A stretch of DNA of 64,000 bases, from contig CAZMNO010000004.1 in NCBI GenBank assembly GCA_964567685.1, positions 1 to 64,000 of the forward strand, read 5' to 3'. A program made the translations under genes and the position numbers. Source of the stretch: UBA5972 sp964567685 (GTDB lineage: Bacteria > Pseudomonadota > Alphaproteobacteria > Rhodobacterales > Rhodobacteraceae). Below are positions 50,981 through 59,692 of the stretch, piece by piece (position 1 is the first letter of the stretch; every line of letters starts with the position of its first letter). Under the pieces are notes generated by a model. It worked only from the letters and a program-made list of their open reading frames with translations, ran no database searches and was not told where the DNA came from.

Positions 50981-51967
50981 TTAAGGCGCTTTCGTCGCCT
51001 CAAATCCCAGCTCAGCGGGATCAAACTCGTAATGCGCGCCACAGAATTGGCAATCCGCCGTTACCCTGCCCTGATCATCAGTCATTTTGCTGATGTCCTT
51101 GGCCGAATAGATCGACATCGTCTGAACGACTTTATCCGCCCCGCAGGAACAGCCAAAACTCAGAGGTTGCGAGGCAAAGACGCGGGGCGTCTCTTCATGG
51201 AACAATCGATGGAGCAATTCGGTCGGGGCGACATGCGGGCCCACCAGCTCCATTTCCTCGACGGTATCGAGATGCAGGTTAACCCGGTTCCAGTTTTCCT
51301 CATCCTCGCCATCAACCAGATCGCCTGCCGAAAGCAACTGGCCTTCATCGGTTGCATCTTGGGCATCGGGCGAAGCTTTGGGCATATGTTGGATCATGAT
51401 CCCGCCCGCGCGCCAGACTTCCTGATCACCTGGTTCGCGTGATTTGCCAAGTGCCACGGAAAACCGTGTTGGCAGTTGTTCGGATTGGGCAAAATAGGTT
51501 TCAGCGCAGGTTGCAAGCGACTGCCCGGCCAGCGGTGTGATGCCCTGATAGGGTTTCATGTCGCTACCCTGATCTATCAGTAAGGCCAGCATACCGCTGC
51601 CGATCATTGAAAATGGCGATCCGGTTTCTTCTGCCAGCCGATCCGCATCAAAACTGGCATAGGCGCGCATTTTCGCAGGTGAGCCGTCGTCTGAAGGCCC
51701 GTAGTAATCTGTCGCAATGATCCGCAAGGGGCCATCCCCCCGGATCTGCAGCGAGAGTTTCCAGCGCAAATCAATTGTTTGCCCGATCAATGCGGTCAGC
51801 ACCGCCGCCTCGGCCACCATCGCTTCAACCGGGGCGGGATAGTTGTGTTGGCTCAGGATCGTATCAAGCACCCCGTCAAGCCGCGCAACCCGCCCGCGAA
51901 TATCGGACTGGTCCAGTTGAAAGGGCAGAACATTGTCGTCCCAGGCGATTTTATTCGGCAGGTTCAT
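50981..51967 (-). CDS. hslO: Redox-regulated chaperone Hsp33
   Basis: A 328-residue chaperone switched on by oxidation. Its zinc-binding cysteines at the C-terminus are CSCG in FGCSCGADKV and CQFCG in ADCQFCGAHYEF, the standard C-x-C and C-x2-C arrangement. The N-terminal domain begins LPFQLDQSDIRGRVARL. Reducing conditions keep the zinc in place and the protein inactive; oxidants release it. The gene is followed by the nudix and cca genes on the same strand. Confidence 0.94.
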   Translation of the reverse strand: MNLPNKIAWDDNVLPFQLDQSDIRGRVARLDGVLDTILSQHNYPAPVEAMVAEAAVLTALIGQTIDLRWKLSLQIRGDGPLRIIATDYYGPSDDGSPAKMRAYASFDADRLAEETGSPFSMIGSGMLALLIDQGSDMKPYQGITPLAGQSLATCAETYFAQSEQLPTRFSVALGKSREPGDQEVWRAGGIMIQHMPKASPDAQDATDEGQLLSAGDLVDGEDEENWNRVNLHLDTVEEMELVGPHVAPTELLHRLFHEETPRVFASQPLSFGCSCGADKVVQTMSIYSAKDISKMTDDQGRVTADCQFCGAHYEFDPAELGFEATKAP

Positions 51968-52062
51968 GGCAGGTTGGCTTTCCTTGACGTTCGCGGCGTT
52001 CCCATAGACAAGTTATTCGGATAAGGCAATTCAACCCCTCTTTGGCAGGAAAAGTATCAGCG

Positions 52063-52497
52063 ATGATCAGGCGATTTGATGAACCGATCAGATTGGATAT
52101 CAAATATCGCCCCCGTCCCGGCGCCTATGGTATTTTACGGCGCGGGGAGGATGCACTGATTACCTTTCAATCGCATCCCGATCCTGAGTTTCAGTTACCC
52201 GGAGGCGGCATTGACCCTGGTGAATCCCCAATGGCAGCGCTTCATCGCGAGGTGCGCGAAGAAACCGGCTGGGCAATACAGATTGAGCGGCGGCTGGGGG
52301 CGTTTCAAAGATACACACTCAACCGTGACAACGGAGTGTGGATTCGCAAGGTTTGCCACATATATCTGTGCACCCCCATCCGCCCCAAAGGCCCTATACT
52401 TGAGCCTCACCATTCTATCTTGTGGATGCCACTGAAAGAGGCCGCTGAAATTCTGGCAAACGGCGGGGACAGGCATTTTGTCAGGGCGATGCTTTAG
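52063..52497 (+). CDS. Nudix hydrolase of unknown substrate
   Basis: A 144-residue Nudix protein with the box GGIDPGESPMAALHREVREE then TGW, preceded by FQLPGG. Residues RPGAYGILRRGEDALITFQ lead into it. No subfamily can be named; candidates include nucleotide-sugar or dNTP hydrolases. ATG 52063 follows AGGAAAAG. Its TAG stop shares two bases with the TAA stop of the convergent phosphatase gene. It is the third Nudix gene in the window. Confidence 0.87.
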   Translation: MIRRFDEPIRLDIKYRPRPGAYGILRRGEDALITFQSHPDPEFQLPGGGIDPGESPMAALHREVREETGWAIQIERRLGAFQRYTLNRDNGVWIRKVCHIYLCTPIRPKGPILEPHHSILWMPLKEAAEILANGGDRHFVRAML

Positions 52498-53810
52498 TCG
52501 CTGAACTCCAGTAAAATTGCCGACAGATCATCGGAAACCTCGCCTCCGCCGGAAAATGCCTGTGTTTCCCAGACTATATCGGCCAAAAGCTCAGGCCCGC
52601 CGGAGGCTTGAAGGCCACCCAATATGTCAACCAACCCATCCTCGCCCAACAAATCGCCTGAGGCATTTTCCGCTTCTGTGAAACCGTCGGAATAGATCAG
52701 GAGACTGTCACCGGGTGATAGCTGGCAGTGAACAGGCCCAAAGCCTGCCCCGGGTATCAACCCGATCGGTAAACCGCCCGCACCGAGGAATTCGGGCGAG
52801 CCGTTCTTACGCAGGTGTGCGGGATGCGGATGCCCGGCCTGAACGAACTCAACAGAGCGGTTCACAAGGTTAACATCTGCCAGAAGAAGCGTCAGGTATA
52901 GATCGGAATCAAGCTCCTGCAACATCCGGTCATTCAGCATAGAAGCAATCTCACCTGGGGAACGGGGGGAAAATGAACCGTCGGGCCTGGCTTTCATGGC
53001 GATGCTGTTGGATGGATCGCTCGTACTCAGATATCCTGCCAGTCTGGCTGTCATCAAAGCTGAACTGACCCCATGCCCGGATACGTCAAAGGCAAAAAGG
53101 CCAATCCGCTCGGGTGTATTGTTGTAAAGCCCGACCATATCCCCGCCAATATGTCCTGTTGAGCGCAGCATCAGTGAAAGCTGTGCTTTCTCAAAGGTAA
53201 GGAAAGTTTCGGGCAGCAGGGATTTCTGCAGTTTTTGCGCTTCGACAAGATCACGGTCGATAGTTTGATAGAGTTCCTGAAGTTCGTTGAGTGTGCTTGA
53301 GATCGATCTGTTCTTTTCCACAAGTTCGTGCTGCATGGCCAGAACCCGTTCACCTGCCTGAAGGCGCGCCTTCAACTCGACAGAATTGACCGGTTTGGTC
53401 AAAAAATCATCCGCTCCGACATCCAGTCCGCGGGCAATTTCATTCTTCGTGTCTTTCGACGTCAACAGTATGAAATAACTGTAATTTTCCTGCTCAAGTG
53501 CCCGGAACTCGCGGCAAAAAGTCAACCCGTCCATCTCGGGCATCATCCAATCGCTTAATATGAGGTCAACACGGGTTGCTTTGCATATTTCAAGCGCGTC
53601 CTTGCCCGATTGCGCCTCAAAAACCTCGTAGCCCCAGCTATCAAGACTTTCCGCCAGCAAGTGTCGTTGCAGCCGGCTGTCATCGACAACAAGCACGGTC
53701 AATAGTCGAGAGCCGGTAGTGTCTGGCACCGTCGGCATTTGAACTGAAGCTGATTTCCGCAAGACGCCCTCTCTGATTGAACCTGTCACCTGGCGCAGTC
53801 TGAAGGGCAT
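52494..53810 (-). CDS. Fused receiver and PP2C-type (SpoIIE/RsbU) phosphatase
   Basis: A 438-residue signalling protein. Residues 40-160 form a receiver domain (LVVDDSRLQRHLL, phosphoacceptor near Asp86 in LILSDWMMPEMDG, Lys in FLTKPVNSVELKA), residues 165-205 a coiled-coil linker, and the C-terminal half a PP2C phosphatase with the metal motifs GGDMVGLYNN, FDVSGHGVSSALM and LIYSDGFTEAENASGD. Such proteins dephosphorylate anti-sigma-factor antagonists in partner switching. No anti-sigma factor or antagonist gene is nearby. An Hpt gene lies divergently 120 bases away and may phosphorylate the receiver. ATG 53810 or 53738 may be the start. Confidence 0.9.
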   Translation of the reverse strand: MPFRLRQVTGSIREGVLRKSASVQMPTVPDTTGSRLLTVLVVDDSRLQRHLLAESLDSWGYEVFEAQSGKDALEICKATRVDLILSDWMMPEMDGLTFCREFRALEQENYSYFILLTSKDTKNEIARGLDVGADDFLTKPVNSVELKARLQAGERVLAMQHELVEKNRSISSTLNELQELYQTIDRDLVEAQKLQKSLLPETFLTFEKAQLSLMLRSTGHIGGDMVGLYNNTPERIGLFAFDVSGHGVSSALMTARLAGYLSTSDPSNSIAMKARPDGSFSPRSPGEIASMLNDRMLQELDSDLYLTLLLADVNLVNRSVEFVQAGHPHPAHLRKNGSPEFLGAGGLPIGLIPGAGFGPVHCQLSPGDSLLIYSDGFTEAENASGDLLGEDGLVDILGGLQASGGPELLADIVWETQAFSGGGEVSDDLSAILLEFSD

Positions 53811-53930
53811 GGCTTAAAGTCTGGTGAAAGTGACAATCCGATCTATTCAACCAAACCTGAAAGGAAATTGTTAACCGACGTTGTCTAGCTTATGCCGATG
53901 GGGGCACCACCGGCAAAATAGAGGTGTGGC

Positions 53931-54251
53931 ATGATCAATTGGGCAAGGGTGAATGAGCTAAAGGAAGACATTGGATCGGACGATATCAACGAGATTATCG
54001 AACTTTTTCTTGACGAAGTGGAAGAGATCATTGGTGATCTGCGCCGGGGCGATGTTGGGCGTAACCTGCAGGAAGATATGCATTTTCTGAAGGGTAGCGC
54101 CCTCAATCTTGGGTTTGATACATTGGGGCATTTGTGCTCGGCCGGCGAAAAACTGGCGGCAAAGGGTCAGTTCAGTGACGTTCCGGTGCGGCAGATTTTG
54201 ACCGCCTATGATGCGTCCAAGATGGAGTTTCTGGATCGGGCTGTTACCTAA
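53931..54251 (+). CDS. Hpt-domain phosphotransfer protein
   Basis: A 106-residue, all-helical protein with the Hpt signature: His51 in MHFLKGSALNLGFDTLGHLC, preceded by ELFLDEVEEIIGDL. Hpt proteins relay phosphate between hybrid kinases and receivers. The start follows AGAGGTGTGGC. Its neighbour, a receiver-phosphatase fusion on the opposite strand, is the obvious partner. The kinase that would feed it is not in the window. The 200 bases between this gene and argG contain nothing I recognise. Confidence 0.88.
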   Translation: MINWARVNELKEDIGSDDINEIIELFLDEVEEIIGDLRRGDVGRNLQEDMHFLKGSALNLGFDTLGHLCSAGEKLAAKGQFSDVPVRQILTAYDASKMEFLDRAVT

Positions 54252-54450
54252 ATAATGGACTCCACGCGCAATTCTGATCTCCGGCGAGGCTGGTCACAGC
54301 AGTTTATCCTTGATCTTGTGAACAGGATGTGGGCAACACTTGCCATTTCCCCAATCCTCTGACCGGCTTTTGCACGCTTGCCCGTTGCAGAGGTCCATAA
54401 AACGCAATAGACCGCCCGCCAGATAGTAACCTCGTCGGAGCGATCACCCT

Positions 54451-55668
54451 ATGTCTGCGCCCAAAAAAGTTGTCCTTGCCTATTCCGGCGGTCTGGATAC
54501 CTCGATCATTCTCAAATGGCTGCAATCTGAATATGGCTGCGAGGTTGTGACCTTCACCGCCGATCTCGGTCAGGGAGAGGAACTGGAACCGGCGCGGCAA
54601 AAGGCCGAGCTTTTAGGGATTGATCCCAGTAATATCTTTATCGAGGACGTGCGCGAGGAATTCGTGCGTGATTTCGTTTTTCCCATGTTCCGGGCAAATG
54701 CGGTCTATGAGGGGCTTTATCTGCTGGGCACCTCGATCGCGCGACCTCTGATATCCAAGCGACTGGTCGAGATCGCCCGCGAAACCGGGGCGGATGCTGT
54801 GGCGCATGGGGCGACCGGCAAAGGCAATGATCAGGTACGGTTTGAACTGGCGGCCTATGCGCTCAATCCCGATATCAGGGTCATTGCGCCGTGGCGCGAA
54901 TGGGATCTGACCTCGCGCACGCGCCTTTTGGATTTTGCCGAAAAGAACCAGATCCCGATTGCTAAGGACAAGCGTGGTGAAGCGCCGTTTTCGGTTGATG
55001 CCAACCTGTTACACACGTCTTCAGAAGGGAAAGTCCTGGAAGACCCGGCCGACTCGGCACCGGACTATGTTTACCAGCGGACCGTGCATCCGGAAGATGC
55101 GCCAGATACGCCGGAATATATTGAAATCACTTATGAAAAGGGTGATCCAGTGGCGATTGACGGCAAGATGCTGTCACCCGCAGAAATGCTGACCGCGCTG
55201 AATGAATATGGTGGAAAACACGGTATCGGGCGGCTTGATCTGGTCGAAGGGCGGTTCGTTGGCATGAAGTCCCGTGGCATATACGAAACCCCCGGCGGAA
55301 CCATCATGCTGGAAGCGCACAGGGGTATTGAATCGATCACCCTTGATCGCGGTGCGGCGCATCTGAAAGACGAGTTGATGCCCAAATATGCCGAGCTGAT
55401 CTACAACGGTTTCTGGTTCAGCCCCGAACGCGAAATGCTGCAGGCGCTGATTGATCACTCGCAAACGCATGTGAACGGCACTGTTCGCCTGAAACTTTTC
55501 AAAGGATCGGTTCAAACCGTTGGCCGCTGGTCCGAGGATTCACTATATTCCGAGCAGCACGTCACATTTGAAGACGATCAGGGCGCCTATGACCAAAAGG
55601 ACGCTGCCGGATTTATCAAAATCAACGCGCTGCGGTTGCGTTTGCTGGCAATGCGAAATCAGCGCTGA
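54451..55668 (+). CDS. argG: Argininosuccinate synthase
   Basis: Joins citrulline and aspartate with ATP in arginine synthesis. The 405-residue protein starts with the ATP pyrophosphatase loop VVLAYSGGLDTSIILKWL, then GADAVAHGATGKGNDQVRFE near residue 115-130 and the C-terminal GIYETPGGTIMLEAHRGIES. Length fits the family. It is a single gene; the 169 bases to the next gene are AT-richer and contain no recognisable terminator. Confidence 0.97.
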   Translation: MSAPKKVVLAYSGGLDTSIILKWLQSEYGCEVVTFTADLGQGEELEPARQKAELLGIDPSNIFIEDVREEFVRDFVFPMFRANAVYEGLYLLGTSIARPLISKRLVEIARETGADAVAHGATGKGNDQVRFELAAYALNPDIRVIAPWREWDLTSRTRLLDFAEKNQIPIAKDKRGEAPFSVDANLLHTSSEGKVLEDPADSAPDYVYQRTVHPEDAPDTPEYIEITYEKGDPVAIDGKMLSPAEMLTALNEYGGKHGIGRLDLVEGRFVGMKSRGIYETPGGTIMLEAHRGIESITLDRGAAHLKDELMPKYAELIYNGFWFSPEREMLQALIDHSQTHVNGTVRLKLFKGSVQTVGRWSEDSLYSEQHVTFEDDQGAYDQKDAAGFIKINALRLRLLAMRNQR

Positions 55669-55837
55669 ACGCGGAAAACACCAACAGAATTGCAACATTT
55701 CCGGAAGATCACGCGTATAGCGCCACATTTTAGGCAAATTGGTCGTCTAACCGCTTATTGTTTCTGATAGTCAGGCAATCCGGTCAAAAAAATGAGATTG
55801 TCGATTTGAGGTAGCTAATCATCTTTGGGAGTGGGTT

Positions 55838-56814
55838 TTGCCAACAAGAACCGTAACCATTTATGAAGTTCCGGTAGATTATGTAGCGGGCACCGACTCG
55901 ACGATCATTGGTGTATCAACCATGATCATTACCGATGACGATAGCCTGCTGGAGCAACAAACTTCAGCGGATTCCGGAACCGATCAAACCTTTAACGTCG
56001 ATGGTGTTCTTGCGACTGACTATTACTTTTTCTATGACGATTCGGTCGACATAAACGGCGGTGCAGAAACCGTAAAGACGTTTGGGGTGACCATCGGCGG
56101 AGTTGACCGCTATTTCATCATGAGTGACAATGATGATGAATTGCTGGCGCAGGCATAGGTGATCTGGTCGAGATAACAAGCTGGGCCAACTTCACATCTC
56201 TGACCTACACCAGCCTGCCTTGTTTTGCCAAAGGCACAATGATTGCAACCCAGGCCGGCAGCAGGCCTATCGAGGCACTTGAGCCCGGTGATCTGGTGCA
56301 CACGATTGATAACGGGCTTCAGCCGATCCGCTGGATTGGCAGCACAACTCTGCTACCGAGAGACCTTGTTGCCAGCCCGCATTTGCGCCCGATCAAAATT
56401 CAGGCAAGCGCATTCGGTGATTTTCTGCCTGCGCGCGCCCTGACAGTTTCACCACAGCACCGGGTGTTACTCGGAGGGTGGGAAGTTGAAATTAATTTTG
56501 GCCTTGAGCAGGTACTGGCTCCGGCAAAATCCCTGGTTGGGCGGGCTGGTATCTCCGTTGATACCAAATGCCAGCAGGTGGTCTATTACCACATCATGTT
56601 TGACCAGCATGAAGTGGTATTCAGTGAAGGCCTGCCAACCGAAAGCTTTCTTGTCGGCGAAACCATCAAAGACGGGATGGAACAGGCCCAATTGGATGAA
56701 ATACTTGAACTTTTTCCGGAACTTGCCAAGGAAGATCAAAGCAAGGCGACTATACCAGCGCGCCCGATCCTGAAAAGTTTTGAAGTTTCAGTTTTGAGCG
56801 CTCCGGTCGCCTGA
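55838..56814 (+). pseudogene. Hint-domain protein split by a frameshift
   Basis: Two adjacent frames together encode one typical Rhodobacterales Hint protein of about 325 codons. The first (55838-56158, TTG start after GGGAG) encodes an acidic N-terminal region ending MSDNDDELLAQA. The second frame, readable from about 56146, continues GAGIGDLVEITSW, then the Hint domain from Cys (codon 56221-56223) CFAKGTMIA, EALEPGDLV, and the LTVSPQHRVLL block, ending at 56814. The join requires a -1 shift near 56144-56149, and no slippery heptamer is visible. A true mutation, a read error or an unusual recoding site are all possible. Hint domains self-cleave proteins; the target is unknown. Confidence 0.8.
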
Positions 56815-56822
56815 TACGCCGG

Positions 56823-57539
56823 TCAAATCCGATATTTGGCCATCATCTGGTAGTATGGCAGGGCCGCTTCCCAAACCCACATCAGTGAATTAACCACCTC
56901 AGGTACTGGTCCTTCGGCCGCAGCAAACCCTGTAGAGTTTCTCACCGCGCCGTACCAGTGATCAGCCCATATACCATCACTTTTATGCCCGCCTTTTGGC
57001 CAGTTCAGCATTGAGGGCTGAAAGGTCAAATCAAGTAGAGCGCATAAATTCCGAAGACTGGTTTCGGGATTGGCGCGGATATCAAAGCTGTCTATCACCG
57101 GCGGGGCATCCCCATGGTATTGGCACAGTTGATCGAATAGCTCTGCCTGCTGGCGAAAGCCGATATCGTCAAGTGTCGGGTTTTCCCTTTTGGCAGCATA
57201 GCTGGCAATCACCCGTGCCGGGTCACGGATCAGAAAGACATTGGTGCAATTGCTGATCCAGTCGCGGTCAAATCCCGGCACCATATGTTGCGCCATGAGC
57301 TTCAGGTAGAAGATGCCTTTGTCTTCCGGCGTGGGCCCGAGACAGGATTTGATGACATCATCGGCACTGGTCAGACCGGTTTCCAGAATCTCCTGCCTCG
57401 CAGGATGGAAAAGGCCGGTTTCCTTCAGATAGGCGGCATAAAATGGTTCATCCCAGACGGCGCAATCATTCCTTGCACCAAAGGCGTACATCATTGCAGT
57501 CGACAGGTTGCGGGGCCCCGACCACATGGCGAGTCTCAT
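56823..57539 (-). CDS. Sulfotransferase-like protein, coupled to the class IV aminotransferase
   Basis: A 238-residue protein with a sulfotransferase-type P-loop fold: MRLAMWSGPRNLSTAMMYAF at the start (phosphate loop), CAVWDEPFYAAYLKETG, and NVFLIRDPARVIASY near residue 100-115, the position of the 3'-phosphate site. Whether it transfers sulfate is unknown. Its start overlaps the stop of the aminotransferase gene (57536-58444) by four bases, so the pair is translationally coupled. In plants a similar sulfotransferase-like domain is, to my recollection, fused to a class IV aminotransferase in branched-chain aminotransferase-like proteins. Confidence 0.82.
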   Translation of the reverse strand: MRLAMWSGPRNLSTAMMYAFGARNDCAVWDEPFYAAYLKETGLFHPARQEILETGLTSADDVIKSCLGPTPEDKGIFYLKLMAQHMVPGFDRDWISNCTNVFLIRDPARVIASYAAKRENPTLDDIGFRQQAELFDQLCQYHGDAPPVIDSFDIRANPETSLRNLCALLDLTFQPSMLNWPKGGHKSDGIWADHWYGAVRNSTGFAAAEGPVPEVVNSLMWVWEAALPYYQMMAKYRI

Positions 57540-58444
57540 GCGGTTTCCTTTGCGACGAGATCGGCATAAAGCGCGCGCAGGCGTGATGTGACCAGGCCAG
57601 GCTCGCCATTGCCGATCATTCGCCCGTCAATCTCGGAAACAGGCGTCTGTGCGCCGAAAGTCCCGGTCAGAAAAGCCTCGTCCGCGCCATAGGTATCGAC
57701 CAGAGAATAGTTGCGCTCAGCAACCTCGATCCCGTTGTCGTGGCAAAGATCGATCACCTTTTGCCGGGTGATCCCGTTCATGCAATGGTCCCCGGTCGAG
57801 GTCCAGACAGCGCCTTTGCGCACGATAAAGAAGTTGCAGGCGTTGGTCGTGTTTACGAACCCGTTGACATCCAGCATCAAGGCCTCGTCTGCACCGGCTT
57901 TTTCGGCAGCGATACAGGCCAGAATGCAGTTGAGTTTGGAATGCGAGTTCAGCTTGGGGTCCTGCGTCATTGGCAGGCCCCTGATGTGGGGCACAGTGGC
58001 AAGCCTGATCGGGCGTGGGATCGAAGGTTCGGAATGCTCCAAGATAATGACGATGGTCGGGCCTGACTGAGATAACGACGGGTGTTGGAACGGTTTTACC
58101 TTCACGCCACGGGTCACCATCAACCGGGCATGTACGGCTGTTTCCATGCCATTTGCCGCCCGGGTTTCCTCCAGCGCCTCAGTGACCTGTTCCCGGTTGA
58201 GGCCAAGATCAAGGTCAATCGCCTTGGCGGCTTCGAACAACCGGTCCATATGTTCGTCCAGAAACGCCCACTTGCCGTTATAGAGCCGCAACCCCTCCCA
58301 GATACCATCCCCCAGCATGAACCCACTGTCATAGACGGACACCACAGCTTCGCTGCGGGGTAGGATCCTGCCGTTCACATAGATCAGGATCGCCTCGTTC
58401 CGCGCATCCTCCTCTGCCTGATGGGTTGTAACTTCGCGTGCCAT
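57536..58444 (-). CDS. Class IV aminotransferase, BCAT/DAAT-like
   Basis: A 302-residue PLP-dependent enzyme of fold type IV. It has ILIYVNGRILPRSEAVVSVYD near the N-terminus, the likely PLP Lys in MTQDPKLNSHSKLNCILA near residue 165, ADEALMLDVNGFVNTTNACN and HCMNGITRQKVIDLC, and LTGTFGAQTPVSEIDGR. It differs clearly from the true IlvE at 36274-37143, so it probably acts on another substrate, such as a D-amino acid or an aminodeoxychorismate-like molecule. The four-base overlap with the sulfotransferase-like gene suggests a joint pathway. Confidence 0.88.
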   Translation of the reverse strand: MAREVTTHQAEEDARNEAILIYVNGRILPRSEAVVSVYDSGFMLGDGIWEGLRLYNGKWAFLDEHMDRLFEAAKAIDLDLGLNREQVTEALEETRAANGMETAVHARLMVTRGVKVKPFQHPSLSQSGPTIVIILEHSEPSIPRPIRLATVPHIRGLPMTQDPKLNSHSKLNCILACIAAEKAGADEALMLDVNGFVNTTNACNFFIVRKGAVWTSTGDHCMNGITRQKVIDLCHDNGIEVAERNYSLVDTYGADEAFLTGTFGAQTPVSEIDGRMIGNGEPGLVTSRLRALYADLVAKETA

Positions 58445-58596
58445 CTGTTGCCTTTCGATTTCGGTTGACGATAGGCAAATGAACTGCCGGGGCCAAGAGG
58501 TTTCAGTCCATCACCCGTCCGTGATCTCACGCCCATGTTAATTGTATTTCACCATTCACAGCCCGAGACTTGCAGATAAATTGAAAGGTGCAGATC

Positions 58597-59250
58597 ATGC
58601 AACGCTTGCGGCCCTATATATTGATGATCGCCATTCTTTTTGGCCTGATGCTGCAACTTGGGCCTGTGCAGGCTCGGGATGTTCAGACAGCGGTGTTTGC
58701 CGGTGGCTGCTTTTGGTGCGTTGAGGCCGATTTTGACAAGGTAAAGGGGGTATTGGAGACCACATCGGGCTTTACCGGCGGGACGGTTGAAAACCCGACC
58801 TACAAGCAAGTGGTCAAAGGCGGTACCGGGCATTACGAGGCGGTGCTGGTCAAATTCGATGCCGATGTCGTGTCATATCGCGCGCTGGTCGATATTTTTT
58901 GGCGCACGGTTGATCCACTTGATGCCGGTGGGCAATTCTGCGACCGGGGGGCCTCTTATCGCACGGCGGTTTTTGTGAAAAACACCTTGCAGAGAGAAAG
59001 CGCCGAAGCCTCAAAAGCCGCGGCAGACGCAGCCCTGAAAGGCCGGATCGTGACCCCAATCCTGAATGCCGGTGCGTTTTATCCGGCCGAGGCGCGCCAC
59101 CAGAATTACTATAAGGGCACGCAGCGCGTGCTGACCCGTTTTGGTGTGATCCGGCAATCAAAAGCCTACAAGAACTACCGCAAGGCGTGCGGGCGCGATA
59201 AGCGTGTCAGGGAAATCTGGGGCGATGAGGCACCGTTTGCTGGGCTTTAG
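58597..59250 (+). CDS. msrA: Peptide methionine sulfoxide reductase MsrA, exported
   Basis: Reduces S-methionine sulfoxide in proteins. The 217-residue protein has an N-terminal signal peptide (LRPYILMIAILFGLMLQLGPVQA), which suggests a periplasmic form, followed by the catalytic GCFWC motif with Cys38 and Cys41, GFTGGTVENPTYKQVVKGG and FDADVVSYRALVDIFWRTVDP. ATG 58597 follows AAGG with eight bases spacing. It is convergent with the yggT gene, two bases apart, and divergent from the aminotransferase gene. Confidence 0.94.
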   Translation: MQRLRPYILMIAILFGLMLQLGPVQARDVQTAVFAGGCFWCVEADFDKVKGVLETTSGFTGGTVENPTYKQVVKGGTGHYEAVLVKFDADVVSYRALVDIFWRTVDPLDAGGQFCDRGASYRTAVFVKNTLQRESAEASKAAADAALKGRIVTPILNAGAFYPAEARHQNYYKGTQRVLTRFGVIRQSKAYKNYRKACGRDKRVREIWGDEAPFAGL

Positions 59251-59252
59251 GC

Positions 59253-59540
59253 CTACATGAACGAATAGGCGTTGTTGACCAGAACGCGCTGCAGCGCATA
59301 AAGCCCCACCAAAAAAACCAGAGGCGCAATGTCGATCCCGCCGAGATCGGGCAGAAACTGGCGAATACGTGAATAGATCGGCTCAAGCAGGCGATTAAGA
59401 CCATACCACAGTTGGGCCACAAGCGGCTGTCGCAAATTCAGCACCTGAAAGTTAATCAGCCAACTCATGATGATGTGCGCGATTACGATGAACCATGCGA
59501 TGTTGACGATCATCAACAGGATTTGGATCAGAGAGAGCAT
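59253..59540 (-). CDS. YggT-family membrane protein
   Basis: A 95-residue protein with two transmembrane helices. The family pattern is visible: MLSLIQILLMIVNIAWFIVI, then SWLINFQVLNLRQPLVAQ, LLEPIYSRIRQFLPDLGGID and APLVFLVGLYALQ. YggT proteins have been linked to osmotic stress and to cell envelope organisation, but the mechanism is unknown. It has its own orientation between msrA and the thioesterase gene. Confidence 0.92.
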   Translation of the reverse strand: MLSLIQILLMIVNIAWFIVIAHIIMSWLINFQVLNLRQPLVAQLWYGLNRLLEPIYSRIRQFLPDLGGIDIAPLVFLVGLYALQRVLVNNAYSFM

Positions 59541-59692
59541 ATCAGTCGCCTTGCGCTTGCTTTTTTAATTCCGACAAGACCTAGTCAGCCTAGGCAATTT
59601 TCGCAAGGCCAACCTGCGTTTCGTGACGTCTTGCTTGAATTTCTGCGGTGACTTGCGCAATGGAGTCCTGACGTATTCAGGAGCTGCAGGTC

